A DNA stretch of 64,000 nucleotides, taken from the NCBI GenBank assembly GCA_947449015.1, contig CANFQA010000001.1:1-64000 (forward strand), written 5' to 3'. This document shows, one piece after another, positions 53,074-61,810 of the stretch. Both the position numbers and the translations under genes were made by a program. How positions within the stretch are numbered: position 1 is the stretch's first letter; the number at the start of each line of letters is the position of its first letter. Origin of the DNA: Microthrixaceae bacterium. GTDB lineage: Bacteria > Actinomycetota > Acidimicrobiia > Acidimicrobiales > Acidimicrobilacustridaceae. The notes below the pieces were generated by a model. That model ran no database searches and was not told the origin of the DNA. It worked only from the letters and a program-made list of their open reading frames with translations.

Positions 53074-54782
53074 GATGGCCGTACGACCACGCCGGGCAAC
53101 TCGCGAGTGGGTGTTCCGTTCTCGACGACAACAACCCCATTCACCAGGGTTGCGATCGCCCCGGTGGGCACCGCGCGAAAGCGGGCTGCTCCGGTGACCT
53201 CATCGGTTTCTTGTCGGCAACTTCCGGGGCCGATCCGTTCGGGATCGAAAATGTAGATGTCGGCAGGAAGACCAATGGCAAGGCGACCGCGATCCTGCAG
53301 TCCAAGAATCGAGGCCGGCACGGACGTGATCTGCGCAATGGCTTCCTCAAGCGTCCAGACCTGTTCGGTTCGCCACCAGGTTGATAGGAAATGTGAGGGC
53401 CATTCCTGACCATCATCGCGGTCGAGGTGGGCGCCGCCGTCGGAGACGCCCACGATCATCTGCGTGTGGCGTTGCACATCCTTCAGCAGTTCGCGCCAGG
53501 CCGGTGTTTCGTTTGACCAGTGGAACACCGTGTTGAGGTCATCAGCAACCGCGATGTCAAACATGACATCAGCGGGGTGTTTGCCAAGCTCGTCGGCGAT
53601 GTCGGTGATTGTCCGGCCCGCGAACCGAGCAGTGGAATCATCAAAGGTTTGCGAGACCCGCATGCTTTCCCAGAGCGGTGGGGGAAGGGTCGAACCCTTC
53701 GCCGGGTCACGGTTGGGTTCGTCGATTGCGGCCCGAAGCAATGATCGGTGCGCGTCATCGATGAGAAGCCTGTTCTTCTCCTCGGCGCTGGCGACCATGA
53801 GCTGATTCCAGAGCGGGACTCCTTCATAACGAGTCGTTCCGTCACGAAGCGTGAAGGGTCCGTTTAACGGTCTGGTCATCAGCAGCGAATACACCGGTGC
53901 GCCAAGTTCCACCGAGCGTTCGAGGAAGTCACGCGATTGCATCCATGTGGCGCTCGGGGCATCAACCTTGGATCGACCGCCGAGCCCTTGAGTGATCACC
54001 GGGGCATTGGCCCGTCCTGCGATCTCGATAAGCAGCTCGCGGTCGTTGGCATCGATGCCCTCGACCGCACTTTCGGGCGCATAGGCAACGGTTCCGCGAG
54101 TGAAGCGACCCTGTGCATCGGCAAGCGCGCGCAGTTCATCAAGCGACGCCAGTCGGCTGGGGACGGGTCGGTCAGCAAGGTCGAGATGGGTTGGCGCATG
54201 GGAAGAGGAGAGTCCGAGCGCTCCCGCTTCCATGGCCGATTCGAACAGTGCAACGATTGACGCGAGTTCATCGTCGGTGGCTGGTCGTTCGAAGGCAGCA
54301 TCGCCCATGACCCATCGGCGTAATGCCGAATGCCCGACGTACATGCCGAGGTTCACGCCGAGTCGACCAGCGCGGCTGGCGAGAAATTCCTCGAAGGTTT
54401 CGAAACCCCACTCGATATGAGCCAATGACCCGAGGTCCATGCCTTCAACCCGAGCGAACATCTGGGCCACGTACTCGTGGTCATCGTTGCGGCACGGAGC
54501 AATGGAGAAGCCGCAGTTACCCGCCGCGAGCGTGGTGACGCCATGAAGTGCCGCCGTGTCACACAGCGGGTCCCAGGTGAGTTGCGGGTCGTAATGGGTG
54601 TGGGCATCGACAATCCCGGGAGCCACAACCATGCCGGTGGCATCGATAATTCTCGATGCTTCGGCGCCGTCGAGATTTCCAATGGCGGCGATGTGACCGT
54701 TTTCGACTGCGATATCAGCCATCACACCGGGCTTACCGGTTCCATCAATGAGCAGTCCGTTGCGGATGACGATGTCGTACAT
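53070..54782 (-). CDS. Amidohydrolase family 3 (N-acyl-D-amino-acid deacylase-like)
   Basis: The 570-residue protein has an N-terminal metal site H61-T-H63 in IVDAHTHYDP, the TLAAGNCGFSIAPC segment, GHSALRRWVMGD, and a late GVSDGGAHLDRD. These match the D-aminoacylase group of the amidohydrolase superfamily. It likely hydrolyses an N-acyl amide or a cyclic amide. The substrate is unproved. The chosen ATG begins MYDIVIRNGLLIDGTG, the family start. It lies in the leftward catabolic operon. Confidence 0.85.
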   Translation of the reverse strand: MYDIVIRNGLLIDGTGKPGVMADIAVENGHIAAIGNLDGAEASRIIDATGMVVAPGIVDAHTHYDPQLTWDPLCDTAALHGVTTLAAGNCGFSIAPCRNDDHEYVAQMFARVEGMDLGSLAHIEWGFETFEEFLASRAGRLGVNLGMYVGHSALRRWVMGDAAFERPATDDELASIVALFESAMEAGALGLSSSHAPTHLDLADRPVPSRLASLDELRALADAQGRFTRGTVAYAPESAVEGIDANDRELLIEIAGRANAPVITQGLGGRSKVDAPSATWMQSRDFLERSVELGAPVYSLLMTRPLNGPFTLRDGTTRYEGVPLWNQLMVASAEEKNRLLIDDAHRSLLRAAIDEPNRDPAKGSTLPPPLWESMRVSQTFDDSTARFAGRTITDIADELGKHPADVMFDIAVADDLNTVFHWSNETPAWRELLKDVQRHTQMIVGVSDGGAHLDRDDGQEWPSHFLSTWWRTEQVWTLEEAIAQITSVPASILGLQDRGRLAIGLPADIYIFDPERIGPGSCRQETDEVTGAARFRAVPTGAIATLVNGVVVVENGTPTRELPGVVVRPS

Positions 54783-54789
54783 ATGAGTC

Positions 54790-55569
54790 TCAGCGAATAG
54801 CCGGAGGCCGCCCGGCAACGGCGCCTCCGTCGACGATGAATTCTGCGCCGGTTGAATACGAACTGGCATCGGACGCGAGGAAGGCAACCATCTCGGCGAC
54901 TTCCTCGGGCGTTCCAATGCGCGGGATCGGGAACGCGTCGAACACTTTTTGCCGGTCGACAGCGCTGAACTGCGGATTGAACGTCATGGGTGTGTCGATG
55001 ACTCCGGGGTGCACCGAATTCACGCGGATGCCGTCATGACCGAGTTCAATTGCGGCGGTCTTCGTCATTCCGCGAATTGCCCACTTGGTCGCTACATAGG
55101 GAACCGCTCCGGCGACGCCCTGAAGGCCGGCGATCGAGGACACATTGATGATCGAACCGCGCTGTTGCGCCTTCATCGTGGGGATGACTGCTTGCATCCC
55201 GAGGAAACAACCGAGTTGGTTGACCCGCACTGCCTCCATGTAATCCTCGGTCGACACGGTCTCGAGTGCGCCGGCTTTCACGATGCCGGCGTTGTTCACG
55301 AGCACATCGAGGCTGCCGAAGGAACTGAGGGTGAACTCGACCGCCTCGGCCCATTGCGCGGCGTCGCCGACATCGAGACTGAGGTAGCGAGCCGAGTCGC
55401 CAAGTGAGGCCGCGACCTCTCGGCCGAGTTCGTCGAGCACATCGGTGAGCACCACGCGCGCGCCGCGTTCTACGAGCAACCGTGCTTCGCATTCACCCTG
55501 GCCTCGTGCCGCGCCGGAGATGAGCGCCACGGCGCCATCGAGTCGGGTGCGATCCACCTGGGCGCTCAT
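54790..55569 (-). CDS. Short-chain dehydrogenase (hydroxysteroid dehydrogenase-like)
   Basis: The 259-residue SDR has SGAARGQGECEARLLVERGARVVLTDV (cofactor site), NNAGIV, ISS-type VSSIAG and active-site YVATK. It resembles the actinobacterial 3-alpha/20-beta-hydroxysteroid type, with GQGE after the glycine loop. NAD preference is suggested by the acidic Asp after strand 2. ATG overlaps the cyclase stop. Confidence 0.88.
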   Translation of the reverse strand: MSAQVDRTRLDGAVALISGAARGQGECEARLLVERGARVVLTDVLDELGREVAASLGDSARYLSLDVGDAAQWAEAVEFTLSSFGSLDVLVNNAGIVKAGALETVSTEDYMEAVRVNQLGCFLGMQAVIPTMKAQQRGSIINVSSIAGLQGVAGAVPYVATKWAIRGMTKTAAIELGHDGIRVNSVHPGVIDTPMTFNPQFSAVDRQKVFDAFPIPRIGTPEEVAEMVAFLASDASSYSTGAEFIVDGGAVAGRPPAIR

Positions 55570-56522
55570 AGCACTGCCACCGGATTGATCGGCGAGCCGG
55601 TTCCGCCGGGAATGCGAAGTGGTGCCATGGTGAGGAGGAACTCCCATGTTCCGAGCTCGGCGCAGACCTCGCTGAGTTCTCCGAGTGCCATGTTGTCGAT
55701 GAGCATGAGCCCCAGTCTGGTTATGCCGATCTGATGGATCGGGAACGGCCACTCGGCGATACCGAGTCCGGGCATTGGATCGCTGATGCCGTCGCCGCCG
55801 AGCAGCGCGACGTCATGTTCCTGCAGCCACCGGAGACATTCGGCGTGCAGGCCGGCGAGACCATCGGCGATGGGATCGAGTCGTCCGCGCTTTTGTTCAC
55901 GACGCAGATCGCGTCCAGTGCTCACGAGCAGGAGATCGCCGCTGCGAACCTCAACGCCCTGCGCCGCACAAGCGAGATCGAGCTGTTCGGGTGTGATCGC
56001 CGTGTTCCCGGGAAGTTCCGTGAGTCCAAGCGCGCGGGGAACGTCGAGCAGGACTCCTCTGCCGACGATTCCTCCGGCTGCTTCCATGATTGTGTTGGCA
56101 GTCGCGCCGGTGCTTGAGACCGATTCGGCGGTCCGGCCGTTGTAGGTCTTGCCCCGAACAAACATGTGGCAGAGCGCATCGATATGAGTGAGTCCGAGCC
56201 CGTGCACGTCGGTACCGATGTAGTCACGGGTGGCTTCGTATCCGGGAATCCCGTTTGATCCGAGCGCATCGCCGCTGGCGAGCATGTGATGGTGCGCGGG
56301 AAAGGGGCACTCCACCGACGGCATGGTTGAGATGTCATGGGCCAGACCCACGGTTCGACCAGTGCGCACCAGCCCCGCGGCGTCGATGCGGCATTGGGCC
56401 GTGAGGAGATTGAGCGCGCCCAATTGATCCTGCGATCCCCATCGTCCCCAGTTGGAACACTGCGCGTACAGCTGCTCAAGTCGTTCCGGTGTGGGTGGCG
56501 TCGATACCGTCGATTCGCTCAC
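55566..56522 (-). CDS. Cyclase/kynurenine formamidase-like metal hydrolase
   Basis: The 318-residue protein has YIGTDVHGLGLTHIDALCH, the metal-binding signature of the PF04199 cyclase family, and DLLLVSTGRD. These enzymes open or hydrolyse amide, lactone or cyclic substrates. With an amidohydrolase and SDRs in the same operon it suggests degradation of a cyclic or acylated compound. GTG start. First gene of the operon, opposite the next SDR (110 bp apart). Confidence 0.82.
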   Translation of the reverse strand: MSESTVSTPPTPERLEQLYAQCSNWGRWGSQDQLGALNLLTAQCRIDAAGLVRTGRTVGLAHDISTMPSVECPFPAHHHMLASGDALGSNGIPGYEATRDYIGTDVHGLGLTHIDALCHMFVRGKTYNGRTAESVSSTGATANTIMEAAGGIVGRGVLLDVPRALGLTELPGNTAITPEQLDLACAAQGVEVRSGDLLLVSTGRDLRREQKRGRLDPIADGLAGLHAECLRWLQEHDVALLGGDGISDPMPGLGIAEWPFPIHQIGITRLGLMLIDNMALGELSEVCAELGTWEFLLTMAPLRIPGGTGSPINPVAVL

Positions 56523-56632
56523 GCAGTGATCCCCTTCTGGACTGCACGGTGGAGTGATGGTGCAGCCTAAACCGCTGATGGTGCATCATTCTTTGTCAGG
56601 CTCAGCGTCACCATGTGCAGTGAAGGAGAACA

Positions 56633-57397
56633 ATGAACACCGAAGAGTTCGCCGGCAAGGTCGCCATCGTCACGGGTGCTGCGGGAGGCATTGGGCGTGA
56701 ATCGGCTCGTCTCTTCGCGGAGCGAGGGGCTTCGGTCATCGTGGCCGACATCAATCTGCCGGGTGCGCAGGCAACCGTCGACATCATCACCGCCGGGGGT
56801 GGCGTCGCCACCGCAGTGCTGGTGGATGTGGCCTCGTCGGCGTCAGTGAAGGCCATGGTCGAGACCACCATCGCGACCTACGGTCGTCTCGATATCGCTC
56901 ATAACAATGCCGGGATCAAGGGAGCGGACGAGACCGTTGTCGACATGCCCGAGGAGGTTTGGAGCGCAGGTATCAGCATCATGCTTGATGGCGTCTTCTT
57001 CTGCATGAAGCATGAAATCCCGGAAATGCTGAAGGTCGGGGGCGGAGCAATCATCAACACCTCATCGGGTGCGGGACTTATCGGTGTTGCCCGATTCTCG
57101 AATTACGTTGCCGCCAAACATGGAGTGATCGGGCTTACCAAGGCAGCAGCGCTGGAGTACATTACCCAGGGAATCCGCATCAACGCGATCTGCCCGGGAA
57201 CCGCCCGTAGTCAGATGGTTGATGACTGGATGCAGGGTTCTGCTGAAGCGGAGGCCAGCGTCGCTGCGCTCCATCCAATCGGTCGAATCGCTGGTCCGGA
57301 GGAGATTGCTGAGGCCGCGGTCTGGTTGGCTTCTGACGCTGCATCGTTCGTGGTTGGCACGGCAATGTCGGTCGATGGCGGCTACACCACACTCTGA
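56633..57397 (+). CDS. Short-chain dehydrogenase/reductase
   Basis: This 254-residue SDR has VTGAAGGIGRESARLFAERGASVIVADINLPG, NNAGIKGADE, NTSSGAGLIGVARFSNYVAAK (Ser and Y-x3-K) and a C-terminal SVDGGYTTL. Asp in ADIN supports NAD. An AAGGAG site precedes the ATG. It diverges from the cyclase operon, so may share its regulation and pathway. Confidence 0.9.
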   Translation: MNTEEFAGKVAIVTGAAGGIGRESARLFAERGASVIVADINLPGAQATVDIITAGGGVATAVLVDVASSASVKAMVETTIATYGRLDIAHNNAGIKGADETVVDMPEEVWSAGISIMLDGVFFCMKHEIPEMLKVGGGAIINTSSGAGLIGVARFSNYVAAKHGVIGLTKAAALEYITQGIRINAICPGTARSQMVDDWMQGSAEAEASVAALHPIGRIAGPEEIAEAAVWLASDAASFVVGTAMSVDGGYTTL

Positions 57398-57430
57398 GTC
57401 ACTGAACCTCGACGCGGTTAGCGTCGGACC

Positions 57431-58693
57431 GTGACGCTTCCCCGATCACCAGACGCTGATCGTCGATCCGACTGGATCACCGGTCGCGCATCGCTTGATG
57501 CACTGGCGATTTTCGCGGTCATCACCATCTGTGTCTTCATCGCCGTGAACATCGGCGGTCACGGAAAACTCTCCTCGATCGCCAGTATCGACAGCGCTCC
57601 CTATACCGGTTCATCCATCTTTGGTTCCTGGTTCCGTTTCGATGGTCGCTGGTACGACATCATCGCCAACCGCGGGTACTACTGGGCGGGTCCCGATGTG
57701 CAGTCGCCAGTGGCGTACTTCCCGGCGTACCCGATGGTGTTGCGCGTGCTGCACGACATCACGGGCGTTTCGGTCCGACTCCTCGGCTCGCTGGTGACCA
57801 TTGCCTGTGGCGCCGCCACGAGCGTGTTGTTGCTGCGCTGGTGTCGCGATCGGGTGGACGCCATCACTGCCCGGGCTGCTCTCATCACGCTGCTGGTGTA
57901 CCCATACGCGTTCTATTTCATGGGCGCGGTGTACGCAGACGCCCTGTTTGCTGTGCTCGTCATCGGAGCTTTCCTGTTGCTCGATCACGACCATCCCATC
58001 TGGGCCGGTGTGCTCGGCGCGCTCGCGACAGCGACGCGACCCACCGGTATTGCTGTGGTCATCGGACTCGTCGCTGTCGTGCTCGCCAAACGCGAGGTCA
58101 TCACCCGGGTCGCCGGCCGCACCGTGATCTCGCTGCGCAATCTGCGTCGAGGTGATTTCGGTGTCCTTCTCTCCTTGGGCGGACTGATCGCCTACATGAC
58201 CTACCTCGGGGCACGTTTCTACGCGCCCCTCGCCTTCGAGGAGGTCCAGAAGGCACCGGGCTGGGATCAGGGCGGGGGACCCCGCACCTGGCTCAAGATC
58301 ACCTGGTTCCAGCAGATCAAACACTTCCCCGGTTGGACCCTTTCTTGGATCCAACGTGGCGACGACGCCACGTTCCAGAAGGTGCAGTACGCCTCCACCG
58401 TCATCCTGCAAGGAGCGCTGATCCTCGGCTTCCTCCTGTTGGCCTGGCAGGTCTGGAAGCGACTGGGTTGGGGATACGGGCTCTACTCATTCGCCCTGCT
58501 CGCCATCCCTCTTGTTGGCACGAAGGACTTCCAGGGTGCCGGTCGGTACCTCATGGCTGCCTTCCCATGCTTCCTTGTGCTGGCCATGGTGCTTTCGCCA
58601 CGACCAGTGCTGAGGTGGGCATGGTGGGGCCTCAGCGCAGCAATTCTGCTGCTCTGGGCGTTTGCCTTCGGCCGTGGCTACTACCTTGCATGA
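57431..58693 (+). CDS. PIG-V-like mannosyltransferase (GT-C, polytopic)
   Basis: The 420-residue protein has about nine hydrophobic spans and the motif GSWFRFDGRWYDIIANRGYYW, in which the D-G-R-W-Y element is typical of PIG-V-type GT-C mannosyltransferases. These use polyprenyl-phosphate mannose outside the membrane. The next gene, coupled by ATGA, encodes a DPM1-like enzyme that could make that donor, so both may act on lipid glycans. GTG start. Confidence 0.8.
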   Translation: MTLPRSPDADRRSDWITGRASLDALAIFAVITICVFIAVNIGGHGKLSSIASIDSAPYTGSSIFGSWFRFDGRWYDIIANRGYYWAGPDVQSPVAYFPAYPMVLRVLHDITGVSVRLLGSLVTIACGAATSVLLLRWCRDRVDAITARAALITLLVYPYAFYFMGAVYADALFAVLVIGAFLLLDHDHPIWAGVLGALATATRPTGIAVVIGLVAVVLAKREVITRVAGRTVISLRNLRRGDFGVLLSLGGLIAYMTYLGARFYAPLAFEEVQKAPGWDQGGGPRTWLKITWFQQIKHFPGWTLSWIQRGDDATFQKVQYASTVILQGALILGFLLLAWQVWKRLGWGYGLYSFALLAIPLVGTKDFQGAGRYLMAAFPCFLVLAMVLSPRPVLRWAWWGLSAAILLLWAFAFGRGYYLA

Positions 58694-59481
58694 CTGACAT
58701 GTCGAACTTTGAGAGCCTGACGATCTTCTACCCGATGTGGAACGAGGAGGACACCATCGAGCGCGCCGTCAAGGCGGCGTTCGAGGCCGGCGACGCGCTG
58801 ATTGCCGAAGGTGAGATCTCCCGCTACGACGTCCTCATCATCAATGACGCTTCCACCGATCGCACGCCTGAGATTGCCGACGCCCTCGCTGCTTCCGACC
58901 AACGCGTGTCCGTCGTGCATCATCCGACCAACCGAAAGCTCGGTGGATCACTCAAGTCGGGTTTTGCCAACGCCACCGGCGAACTCATTCTCTACACCGA
59001 TGCCGATCTCCCCTTCGATATGGCCGAGACCATCAAGGCCGTTCGGCTGCTGCGCATTTATCAAGCCGACATTGTCAGCGCGTATCGATTCGATCGCACG
59101 GGCGAAGGCGCTCGGCGACTCGTCTACAGCTACGCCTACAACCACCTCATCCAAACCGTGTTCGGCCTGCGTCTGCGCGATATGAACTTTGCGTTCAAGC
59201 TCATGCGCCGATCGGTGTTCGAACACGTCGAGCTCAAGAGCGAAGGCTCCTTCATCGACGTCGAGCTCCTTGCTCGTGCACAGAGGCTTGGGTTCAGCAT
59301 CGTGCAGTTCGGGGTCGATTACTTCCCTCGCACTCGTGGCATCTCCACGCTCTCGTCCAACTCAGTCATCATGAAGATGCTGCGTGAGATGAGCGGATTG
59401 CGATCCGAGCTCAAGTCGCTCACTCCGCTTCCGGCTGAGGTGCTGCGCCCATGGGAGTTCGGCACCGGTTCGGATTCGTGA
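58690..59481 (+). CDS. Dolichol-phosphate-mannose-synthase-like GT2
   Basis: This 263-residue GT2 has IFYPMWNEEDTIERAV, VLIINDASTDRT, GFANATGELILYTDADLPFD (DxD) and RDMNFAFKLMRRSVFEHVELKSEGSF, the block typical of DPM1-like enzymes that load mannose or glucose onto polyprenyl phosphate. No membrane helix is present. Its coupling to the PIG-V-like gene supports donor synthesis for that transferase. Confidence 0.87.
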   Translation: MTDMSNFESLTIFYPMWNEEDTIERAVKAAFEAGDALIAEGEISRYDVLIINDASTDRTPEIADALAASDQRVSVVHHPTNRKLGGSLKSGFANATGELILYTDADLPFDMAETIKAVRLLRIYQADIVSAYRFDRTGEGARRLVYSYAYNHLIQTVFGLRLRDMNFAFKLMRRSVFEHVELKSEGSFIDVELLARAQRLGFSIVQFGVDYFPRTRGISTLSSNSVIMKMLREMSGLRSELKSLTPLPAEVLRPWEFGTGSDS

Positions 59482-59503
59482 TCAAGCCTCCACCGGAGTC
59501 TCG

Positions 59504-60241
59504 GTGAAACCCCCGCGCACCCCGGCCGCTCATCGGGTTCTGACCCTGTGGGCCGATGCTGGTCGGGCCGGTCGGTTCCACACCACCGCCCGATGGTGGT
59601 CGGCCCCCTTTGCCGAACTCGAACTCGAGGTGCCGCTCGCCGGCGACATCCTCGAGATCGGGTGCGGCCATGGTGTGTTCACGAGCTATCTGGCGATCAC
59701 GTCGCGGGCGCGTCGGGTGGTGGGTGTCGACATCGACGCCGACAAGATCCAGCGTGCCGAGCGTGCCTGCGCAGGTCTCGAACCGGACGAAGCAACCCTG
59801 CGATTTGAGACAATCCCATCGGGAACCGTGCCGCGCATCGATGGGGGATGGCGATCGATCGTGTTCGCCGATGTGCTGTATTTGCTGGGCCGCGAACGTC
59901 GCGCGGCACTGCTGGCCGAATGCGTCGAGGCGCTCGCTCCCGGTGGCCTGCTGGTGATCAAAGAGGTCGACACCACACCGTTGCTCAAGGCGAAGCTCAC
60001 CTACCTCCAGGAACTGATTTCCACCAAGGTGTTGCGCATTACCGATGGACACACCCTCGAATTTGCCTCTTCCGAGGAACTCGCGGCGTTACTTGTTGAT
60101 CTCGGACTGTCGGTCATGGCGAAACGTATTGACCATGGCTACCTGCATCCGCACTGTGTTGTGCTGGGGACCAAGCCGATGCGATCAGACCTGCGATCAG
60201 ACCTGCGATCAGAAGAGACGACCGGCGACAGTTCCTTCTGA
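59504..60241 (+). CDS. Class I SAM-dependent methyltransferase
   Basis: The 245-residue protein has motif I ILEIGCGHGVF, VVGVDIDADKIQRAE as the acidic loop, and IVFADVLYLLGRERR. The substrate is unknown, though it sits downstream of the two mannosyltransferase genes and may modify the same glycan or lipid. A tandem 12-bp repeat encodes RSDLRSDLRSE near the C-terminus. Its 3' end overlaps the convergent metalloprotease gene by 33 bp. Confidence 0.85.
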   Translation: MKPPRTPAAHRVLTLWADAGRAGRFHTTARWWSAPFAELELEVPLAGDILEIGCGHGVFTSYLAITSRARRVVGVDIDADKIQRAERACAGLEPDEATLRFETIPSGTVPRIDGGWRSIVFADVLYLLGRERRAALLAECVEALAPGGLLVIKEVDTTPLLKAKLTYLQELISTKVLRITDGHTLEFASSEELAALLVDLGLSVMAKRIDHGYLHPHCVVLGTKPMRSDLRSDLRSEETTGDSSF

Positions 60242-60832
60242 AGGATTGATCAGGTCATTGTCGAGTTCATCGACGACGACCGGTTCATTGCTGTTGCTGT
60301 CGTTGTCGCCATCACTGTCGTCGAGTGCTGATGGCGTGTCTTCTTCACCCGATGACTTGGCGATGAGGAACCCACGTGCCCGCTCGGCCAGTGGGTAGTT
60401 GTCAACCAAGGCGTGGAACGCAGGGGAGTGGTTGAACTCCACGAGATGGGCCAGTTCGTGCACGATGACGTAGTCGAGCACCCACGGTGGCCACGCCGCG
60501 AGGCGGTTCGAGAGCCGGATTGAGCCGGTACTGGGCGTACACGATCCCCACCGCGATCGTTGTTCCGCCCACTGCACTGATGTGGGTTGCGGGAGTCCGA
60601 ACCGTCGGGCGAGCCGACGCGCTCGTTCGTCAAGGTCGACCGCGTCAGCAAGATGTCGGCGTTCCAGACGTTCAACGAGCGTCGCAACGGTGGCGTCGAG
60701 TTCCTTCTTGGAGATCCGAGCAGGTGCCTGCACGCGAATCACACCATCAACAATGGTGGCTTGGACGGTTTTGCGTCGACGCGCGCTGTAGACGATCTCG
60801 ATCGGCAGCGGCTGGCGTGGCGCGGGCTCCAC
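60209..60832 (-). CDS. YgjP-like zinc metallopeptidase (PF01863)
   Basis: The 207-residue protein has the WGSC block (SRWGSCTPSTGSIRLSNRL), VIVHELAHL with the zinc HELAH (125-129), and FNHSPAFH as the third-ligand region. It is a SprT/M48-related hydrolase; E. coli YgjP affects UTP metabolism. A long acidic C-terminus (about 165-207) is unusual. It lies 6 nt downstream of the histidine phosphatase gene on the same strand. Confidence 0.88.
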   Translation of the reverse strand: MEPAPRQPLPIEIVYSARRRKTVQATIVDGVIRVQAPARISKKELDATVATLVERLERRHLADAVDLDERARRLARRFGLPQPTSVQWAEQRSRWGSCTPSTGSIRLSNRLAAWPPWVLDYVIVHELAHLVEFNHSPAFHALVDNYPLAERARGFLIAKSSGEEDTPSALDDSDGDNDSNSNEPVVVDELDNDLINPSEGTVAGRLF

Positions 60833-60838
60833 CGGCTC

Positions 60839-61429
60839 TCAGATCTGGTTCGGGATGGTGAGTTCGGCGTCGTCAACAAGGACGAGGCGTTCGCCGACCT
60901 CGAGATGTCCACCATGGTGGGTGACGCGTCGGGCGCCGAGATTGGGCATGCGCTCCCAGGGCAGACCGCAGTCACGCTCCAGCGCACCAACAACACCGCC
61001 GTGGGTGAGGATCAACAGTTCAGCGCCGCGGTAGTCGGCCTCGATGCGGTCGAGCGCACCGCGGACCCGCGTCATCAGTGCCTCATGGCCCTCGTAGCCC
61101 GGGGGCCACTGGTCGTGGCCGAGATAGCCGGGCCACTGCTGTTCGATCTCTTCGCGGGTGAGCCCCTCCCATTCGCCGGCATCGCGCTCGGCGAGGTCGG
61201 CTTCGACGATCACCGGGCCCACACCAATCTGGACACTGATGATGTGTGCTGTCTCAAGAGCGCGGATGAGTGGTGAGGCGATAATCACGTCGACAGTGCC
61301 GATACGGGCCGCTGCATGCAGAGCCTGCTGACGACCGAGATCGGTCAGGTCGGGGTCGGCGCTTCCCTGCCACCTTCCGGTGGCATTCCATTCGGACTGT
61401 CCGTGCCGGACCAGCAACATGTGCGTCAC
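60839..61429 (-). CDS. Histidine phosphatase family protein
   Basis: About 196 residues from GTG. The N-terminal LLVRHGQSEWNATGRWQGSADPDLT supplies the phosphoaccepting His and substrate loop, and LILTHGGVVGALE the second His. Members hydrolyse sugar phosphates, or act in cobamide or phosphoglycerate pathways; none is certain here. An ATG three codons later is the alternative start. A longer upstream reading is rejected since it precedes the conserved start by 35 residues. Confidence 0.88.
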   Translation of the reverse strand: MTHMLLVRHGQSEWNATGRWQGSADPDLTDLGRQQALHAAARIGTVDVIIASPLIRALETAHIISVQIGVGPVIVEADLAERDAGEWEGLTREEIEQQWPGYLGHDQWPPGYEGHEALMTRVRGALDRIEADYRGAELLILTHGGVVGALERDCGLPWERMPNLGARRVTHHGGHLEVGERLVLVDDAELTIPNQI

Positions 61430-61567
61430 GGCGCCGACGGTACCGCGCCGCAGACCGGTACCGCGGCCACGTGCTGAAGACAGGTGCTGAAGACAGGTGC
61501 CCGTGCTGGGTGCTACGCGTTGCTCGTGACTCATGGCGGTGAACGCCTGAACCCCTAGTCTCTCGGG

Positions 61568-61810
61568 GTGGCCAACCTCCGACTCTTCGCCGCCGCCCGT
61601 GAGGCTGCCGGGAGAGGTCGCGACGTGATCGAGGGTGCCACTGTGGCCGAGGTCCTTGACGCCGCGGTCCTTCGCTACGGCGATACCTTCGGCGCGGTGC
61701 TGGCGAACTCGCGTGTGTGGTGCAACGGTGAACCCGCCGAACGCAGCGATCCGGTGACCGATCGCGATGAGGTTGCGGTTCTCCCTCCGGTGTCGGGAGG
61801 CGAGTCATGA
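61568..61810 (+). CDS. MoaD/ThiS-like sulfur-carrier protein with extra C-terminal residues
   Basis: The 80-residue ubiquitin-like protein has VANLRLFAAAREAAGRGRDVIEG and ends in VLPPVSGGES. Sulfur carriers normally end in exposed Gly-Gly after PPVSGG. Here two residues (Glu-Ser) follow, so either it needs trimming or is not a classical carrier. GTG start. It overlaps the next membrane gene by ATGA. No moaE is near. Confidence 0.75.
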   Translation: MANLRLFAAAREAAGRGRDVIEGATVAEVLDAAVLRYGDTFGAVLANSRVWCNGEPAERSDPVTDRDEVAVLPPVSGGES

